From assembly GCA_903939555.1 (NCBI GenBank), contig CAJAHV010000379.1, forward strand, positions 1 to 11,818: 11,818 nucleotides of DNA, given 5' to 3'. Below, piece by piece: positions 8,855 through 11,818 of this stretch. The stretch's first letter is position 1. Every line of letters begins with the position of its first letter. Below the pieces are notes generated by a model. The model made no database searches. It was not told the origin of the DNA and worked only from the letters and a program-made list of their open reading frames with translations. Position numbers and translations under genes: made by a program. The DNA comes from an uncultured Alphaproteobacteria bacterium (lineage in GTDB: Bacteria; Pseudomonadota; Alphaproteobacteria; Sphingomonadales; Sphingomonadaceae).

Positions 8855-9294
8855 CCGGCCACCGCACCCGGGCCGAACACGAGTGTGCGGCTAGGGTTCC
8901 CGCGCTCTACGGTAAGAATATGTCTAAACGCAAGCCAAAAAAGCTATGGTAATTGCCGGAATAGGCGGATCGGATTGCGACTTGTTACAAATGCACCCTT
9001 GGCGCGCGCTGCCGGCAGGGCATGTTGACGCTTTCCGATGGCCATGACCAAGACCAATCGCAGCCTTGGTTGGCATACGACCCGGCCCGCAATCGATCGG
9101 GGGACATGAGAAAGGTGCGCCACCATGAGCGCGGCACCGAATTGGATGCGAAATCAGCACCATGAAGAGTCAAAAAACAGCAAGCGGCAGCGACGGCAGA
9201 CTGGCAGCAGCGGTAAAACTGCGCACTGTCATCACGCTTTCGATACGGCCTCCCAACGCCAACCGAATGCGATCGCAAACCAGCCGCCCTGGCG

Positions 9295-10758
9295 TCAGAA
9301 AGCGTTGCGCGGCAGCAAAACCGAGCCAATGGTCCGGAACAGGATGTACAAATCGAGCCAGAGCGACCAATTTTCGATGTAATAGAGGTCGTGCTCGAAG
9401 CGCTTGATCAACTTGTCTTCCGTATCGGTTTCGCCGCGCCAGCCGCACACTTGGGCCCAACCGGTGATGCCGGGCTTGACCTTGTGGCGGGCGGCATAAG
9501 AACCCACAACATCGGAAAACAGACGGCCGCCGGCACGGGTTGACGCGGCGTGCGGGCGTGGCCCGACGAGCGACATATCGCCCTGCAGAACATTGAATAT
9601 TTGCGGCAATTCATCAAGGCTGGTCATCCGCAGGATGCGCCCGACCCGGGTCACGCGCGGGTCATTGCGGCTGGCCTGGTTGATGCCATCGAGTTCAGTG
9701 CGATCATCATACATCGAGCGAAATTTATAGACCCGGAAAGTCTGGTTGTTGAAGCCTTCCCGGAGTTGGCGAAACAAAATCGGCCCCCGCGAATCAAGCT
9801 TGATGGCGACAGCGATGACCAGCAGCAAAGGCCAGATGAAGAACAGGATGATCAACGGCAGAATGACATCTTCGGCCGTCTTGATTGTCGCGTCAATTCC
9901 CGAGATCGGTCGATCGAACAGCGTCATCAGCGGCATTTCACCGAGCATGACAAGCGGCCGCTTGGCGAAGACGAAGCTGGCCAAATCGGGCGCGAGACGG
10001 ATTTTCACCGGTGTCAGTGCGAGACGGCTAACGACTTGCTGCAGCCGAACCTCCGCCGCCCATGGCAAAGCAACCACGACCTGATCGACCCCGCCATCAC
10101 GAATCATCGAAATGAGCGCTGACAGATTGCCGAGCACCGGCACATTCGCCGTTGATGCAGAAACGCGGCCATCACGACGATCGTCGAAGAAACCGATCAG
10201 CGAAATGGTCAGCCGGTCGTGTGCCTGAACATATTTGGCGAAGCGTTCGCCCTGGACACCGGCTCCGAAGATCGCAACACGCTGGTTGAACGTGCCGCGG
10301 GTTTTCAAGCGCCGCACCCACAAGGTTGAAACCGACCGCAACACGAGCAAGGTCAGGCCGCCAGCGGCAAACCAGCCCAGCGCCCAGCCGCGCGAAACCG
10401 ACTCCGAAGATTTGAGCAGGAACCCAAGCGTTATCAGGAAAAGCGCCACGGTGATCCACGAAGTCGTTATCCGCTGCCAGGCCCGACGCAAGGAAAACTG
10501 CGCGTCGATATCATAGCAACCGAGCATTTCGGCCAGAACGCCAAAAGCAATGGTGGCAAGGAATACAACCCGCGCGTAAATCGCAACAGCTTCATCGTTC
10601 AACGTGTCGCGCACGATAGCAACGGCGAATGCGCCCGTGGCAAGAACGGCAGCAAGCTCGACTAGCCTGACGATGAAAATTGCGAAATCGAGCGGAACAC
10701 CTGGTTTGCCAACGGCGGCGATTGGCCCGGTGTCAACGCGGAAGTGCAGATCGTTCAC
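9295..10758 (-). CDS. Exopolysaccharide biosynthesis polyprenyl glycosylphosphotransferase (WcaJ-like)
   Basis: Membrane enzyme that transfers a sugar-1-phosphate from a nucleotide sugar to undecaprenyl phosphate, the first step of exopolysaccharide repeat-unit assembly. 487 aa. Likely transmembrane helices lie at about 24-50, 60-80, 97-117 and 125-147. A Rossmann-like CoA_binding_3 region begins at about 160 with GAGVQG (165-170). A membrane-inserted helix at about 296-320 precedes the catalytic bacterial sugar transferase domain, with FRVYKFRSM (341-349), TSLDELPQ containing the Asp382-Glu383 pair, GDMSLVGPRPHA (393-404) and KPGITGWAQVCGWRGET (428-443). The architecture and length fit the WcaJ/undecaprenyl-phosphate glucose phosphotransferase group; the sugar actually used cannot be told from sequence. 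The start codon is GTG, supported by GGAGG seven bases upstream. Divergent from the small membrane gene at 10920; nearby EpsI suggests a role in an exosortase-linked extracellular polysaccharide locus. Confidence 0.93.
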   Translation of the reverse strand: MNDLHFRVDTGPIAAVGKPGVPLDFAIFIVRLVELAAVLATGAFAVAIVRDTLNDEAVAIYARVVFLATIAFGVLAEMLGCYDIDAQFSLRRAWQRITTSWITVALFLITLGFLLKSSESVSRGWALGWFAAGGLTLLVLRSVSTLWVRRLKTRGTFNQRVAIFGAGVQGERFAKYVQAHDRLTISLIGFFDDRRDGRVSASTANVPVLGNLSALISMIRDGGVDQVVVALPWAAEVRLQQVVSRLALTPVKIRLAPDLASFVFAKRPLVMLGEMPLMTLFDRPISGIDATIKTAEDVILPLIILFFIWPLLLVIAVAIKLDSRGPILFRQLREGFNNQTFRVYKFRSMYDDRTELDGINQASRNDPRVTRVGRILRMTSLDELPQIFNVLQGDMSLVGPRPHAASTRAGGRLFSDVVGSYAARHKVKPGITGWAQVCGWRGETDTEDKLIKRFEHDLYYIENWSLWLDLYILFRTIGSVLLPRNAF

Positions 10759-10765
10759 TCCCCGC

Positions 10766-10770
10766 CCTCC
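10766..10770 (-). promoter_or_regulatory. Ribosome-binding site supporting a GTG start
   Basis: GGAGG on the minus strand lies seven bases before GTG 10758. This strong match makes the GTG the likely start of the glycosylphosphotransferase. Confidence 0.75.
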
Positions 10771-10905
10771 GTCGCATCGCGCCCGCTCAACCGCTCTGCG
10801 ACAGTCGAGACCCGACGGCTTCCCATTACAAAATAAATCACTTTTTTAATGCGGAACGTAAAGGAGGCGACATTGTTGAAAACTGCTGTAAAAGCGGCAT
10901 TAATC

Positions 10906-10910
10906 AGGAG
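10906..10910 (+). promoter_or_regulatory. Ribosome-binding site of the small membrane protein
   Basis: AGGAG lies nine bases before ATG 10920 and selects this start over the upstream in-frame extension, which reads through the AT-rich promoter region. Confidence 0.7.
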
Positions 10911-10919
10911 AGACACACG

Positions 10920-11177
10920 ATGGAAACCGCCTACGACTGGTCGACCATGATCGTTTTTGCCGGCTTGATCGTGTTGTTTCTGCAGCGCTCCCAGGGCGAG
11001 GCGCGCGATCATCTGTGGCAGTATCTGGTCGCGTCGATTGGTTGCGCCGTGACAAACTATATCGGCAATGAAGCGATCAAGCTTGCCAACACAACCTACC
11101 ACCTTGGAGCGATTGCTCTGGGCATCGCCACGCTGGCCTTTATCTGGATCGTGCTGCGCCCATTTCAGGACGAATGA
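10920..11177 (+). CDS. Small integral membrane protein, probable XrtV sorting-system accessory protein
   Basis: 85-aa protein with three likely transmembrane helices at about 8-21, 33-49 and 60-80, a short basic/acidic loop (QRSQGEARDH, 22-31) and a short acidic C-terminus (QDE). It has no signal peptidase site or catalytic motif that I can see. I assign it to the XrtV accessory family from its size, hydropathy and position beside an EpsI gene of the exosortase V type in a sphingomonad-like genome; the family's molecular function is not established. The start at 10920 is set by AGGAG nine bases upstream. It is divergent from the glycosylphosphotransferase and converges on epsI, with only 41 bases between the two stop codons. 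It could instead be an unrelated small membrane protein of the polysaccharide locus. Confidence 0.65.
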   Translation: METAYDWSTMIVFAGLIVLFLQRSQGEARDHLWQYLVASIGCAVTNYIGNEAIKLANTTYHLGAIALGIATLAFIWIVLRPFQDE

Positions 11178-11178
11178 G

Positions 11179-11196
11179 CACGGCCGTCCAGCCGTG
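11179..11196. terminator. Possible terminator stem between convergent genes
   Basis: CACGGC and GCCGTG form a perfect 6-bp inverted repeat with a 6-base loop, starting two bases after the stop of the small membrane gene. It is in the only gap between two convergent genes, where a shared terminator would be expected. There is no following T-run, so a classical intrinsic terminator is not shown. Confidence 0.35.
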
Positions 11197-11218
11197 AAGA
11201 TCGTCGTGGTTGACGCCA

Positions 11219-11818
11219 TCAGCGTGTCATCAACTGCGCCGCCAATGGCCGGCCGATCAACACCATGCGATCGGCCGGGTTCATGGCCGCAAGCATCGCA
11301 TTGGCGAAAAGTTCCAATTGCGCAAAAACACGCGGGTCGTCTGGGGCCGGTGTGGAAATCCGCACCAGAATACCATCAGACAGATAGCCATTGAGTTGCT
11401 GCATCAGCTTGACGCGACGCTGCTCCTGCCCGTCGGTGGGCAGATCATCGCCGATCCGGGTCCAATAGCAGATCTGCTCCATGCGCGAATCGTTACTGGC
11501 AGTCAGTTCGCGAACCGGCAACAGTGCATTGCCACCGATCGGCAGTTGCCGGCGCCGCGAGGTCGATATCGTATAACCTATAGCCGAATAACAAGTTTCC
11601 GGCCGGTGTAGTTGCAGCAGATCATTTTGCACCGCACCATAAGCGATGACAATTATCATCGGCAGCTTGGTTGATGATAAATACAGTCGTGATATCGTTT
11701 GGCTATAAAGACGATCTGCGAGACTTCCAGGCGATTTGGGCAATACAAAATTACTTGAAGGAAAGTTCTTCCAGTCGCCAATCCGTTGTGGAACCACATC
11801 ATCAAGCTTACGATCACC
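11219..11818 (-). CDS. epsI: Exosortase-associated protein EpsI (DUF3485), N-terminus outside window
   Basis: EpsI-family protein that accompanies exosortases in PEP-CTERM-like protein sorting and exopolysaccharide loci; its biochemical role is not firmly known. 199 codons are visible and the frame is open to the window edge, so the N-terminal membrane/signal segment lies outside. The visible N-terminal part (LDDVVPQRIGDW) is the typical EpsI segment that follows the membrane anchor. The family hallmark LHRPETCYSAIGY, with its R-P-E-x-C-Y core, lies about 85 residues into the visible part. The C-terminal RRVKLMQQLNGYLSDGILVRIS matches the conserved end of DUF3485 proteins, where the basic helix precedes DG-x-LVR-x-S. 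A GTG at 11797 is in frame but probably internal, because family-like sequence continues upstream of it. The type-V assignment rests on the neighbouring small membrane gene and the likely lineage. An exosortase gene would be expected just outside the right edge. Confidence 0.9.
   Translation of the reverse strand, partial: GDRKLDDVVPQRIGDWKNFPSSNFVLPKSPGSLADRLYSQTISRLYLSSTKLPMIIVIAYGAVQNDLLQLHRPETCYSAIGYTISTSRRRQLPIGGNALLPVRELTASNDSRMEQICYWTRIGDDLPTDGQEQRRVKLMQQLNGYLSDGILVRISTPAPDDPRVFAQLELFANAMLAAMNPADRMVLIGRPLAAQLMTR

Larger units (their letters stand above)
8739..9294. other. 556-base gene-free region upstream of pcs
   Basis: No reading frame here has convincing coding character in either direction. 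The part next to pcs (8739-8775) is A/T-rich on a GC-rich background, as expected of a 5' leader. Further upstream are a 9-bp direct repeat and a GC-rich dyad (separate entries). I found no clear -35/-10 pair for pcs; AT-rich patches such as the one around 8910-8950 could hold one. The end near 9294 is the 3' flank of the glycosylphosphotransferase gene, transcribed in the same direction as pcs. No hairpin with a T-run follows that gene's stop, so its terminator is not identified. Confidence 0.6.
10759..10919. promoter_or_regulatory. Divergent intergenic region, glycosylphosphotransferase / small membrane protein
   Basis: This 161-bp region must hold the 5' signals of two divergent genes. It has an AT-rich core at about 10826-10850 (attacaaaataaatcac and a T6 run), the natural place for promoter elements, but I cannot assign a clean -35/-10 pair to either strand. 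It also contains an isolated strong ribosome-binding-like sequence at 10860-10867, described in the findings. Confidence 0.5.

Noticed and set aside
8739..8867. Longer pcs with 43 extra N-terminal residues from GTG 8867
   Set aside because: No ribosome-binding site for that start, the extra residues cross the repeat/dyad region and do not resemble Pcs N-termini; ATG 8738 has GAGG at eight bases.
8924..9163. 79-codon minus-strand frame upstream of pcs
   Set aside because: Cys/Pro/Arg-rich translation, mutually overlapping with other random frames, and no clear ribosome-binding site.
9022..9165. 47-codon plus-strand frame in the gene-free region
   Set aside because: The AGGG before it is only one base from the ATG, composition is not gene-like, and no recognisable similarity.
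10876..10904. Promoter-like TTGAAA-N17-ATTAAT ahead of the small membrane gene
   Set aside because: The implied transcript start would fall on or after the AGGAG ribosome-binding site at 10906, so it cannot serve this gene well.
10680..10919. In-frame 80-codon upstream extension of the small membrane protein
   Set aside because: It runs antisense through the start of the glycosylphosphotransferase and the AT-rich intergenic region; ATG 10920 has its own AGGAG.
10755..11219. 154-codon minus-strand frame opposite the small membrane protein
   Set aside because: Covers the divergent promoter region and is antisense to a plausible membrane protein; no domain seen.
11219..11797. EpsI as a complete gene starting at GTG 11797
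   Set aside because: Family-like sequence (LDDVVPQRIGDW) spans this GTG and the frame stays open to the window edge, so the gene is treated as partial.
1..11818. tRNA/rRNA genes, CRISPR arrays, insertion sequences, phage genes
   Set aside because: Looked for and not seen: no regular repeat-spacer array, no transposase or integrase-like product, no cloverleaf-like or rRNA-like segment in the gene-free stretches.

Overview
The window looks like chromosomal DNA of a GC-rich alphaproteobacterium, most likely a member of the Sphingomonadales (Erythrobacter/Porphyrobacter/Sphingomonas-like). Two things suggest this: an exosortase-V-type EpsI gene beside a small membrane protein resembling the XrtV accessory family, and an mcr-pcs gene pair of the kind known from Erythrobacter sp. 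NAP1 and Porphyrobacter. This placement is inferred from gene content; no rRNA or other phylogenetic marker is present.

Region 1 (1-8738, minus strand) is a two-gene operon of the 3-hydroxypropionate (3-HP) pathway. The promoter-proximal gene, pcs, encodes trifunctional propionyl-CoA synthase (1831 aa). Eleven bases after its stop comes mcr, encoding bifunctional malonyl-CoA reductase. mcr runs off the left edge of the window with 1077 codons visible, against about 1220 in Chloroflexus. Together they convert malonyl-CoA to malonate semialdehyde, 3-hydroxypropionate, 3-hydroxypropionyl-CoA, acryloyl-CoA and finally propionyl-CoA. This costs NADPH and ATP (to AMP + PPi). All recognisable catalytic motifs are intact in both enzymes.

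Region 2 (8739-9294) is a 556-base stretch with no convincing gene. It holds the upstream leader of pcs, including a pair of 9-bp direct repeats flanking a GC-rich dyad, and the 3' flank of the next gene.

Region 3 (9295-11818) is an envelope/exopolysaccharide and protein-sorting locus. A polyprenyl glycosylphosphotransferase (minus strand, GTG start, strong ribosome-binding site) is divergent from an 85-aa three-helix membrane protein (plus strand) that resembles the XrtV sorting-system accessory family. That gene converges on an EpsI-family (DUF3485) gene that continues off the right edge. The exosortase itself is not in the window and would be expected to the right.

No tRNA, rRNA, CRISPR array, insertion sequence or integrase was seen. 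The very long plus-strand reading frames opposite pcs and mcr are explained as shadows of GC-rich coding sequence. The core system here is recognisable rather than new. The most interesting points are the partial 3-HP bicycle in a proteobacterial setting, the structured pcs upstream region, and the small membrane gene of the XrtV locus.
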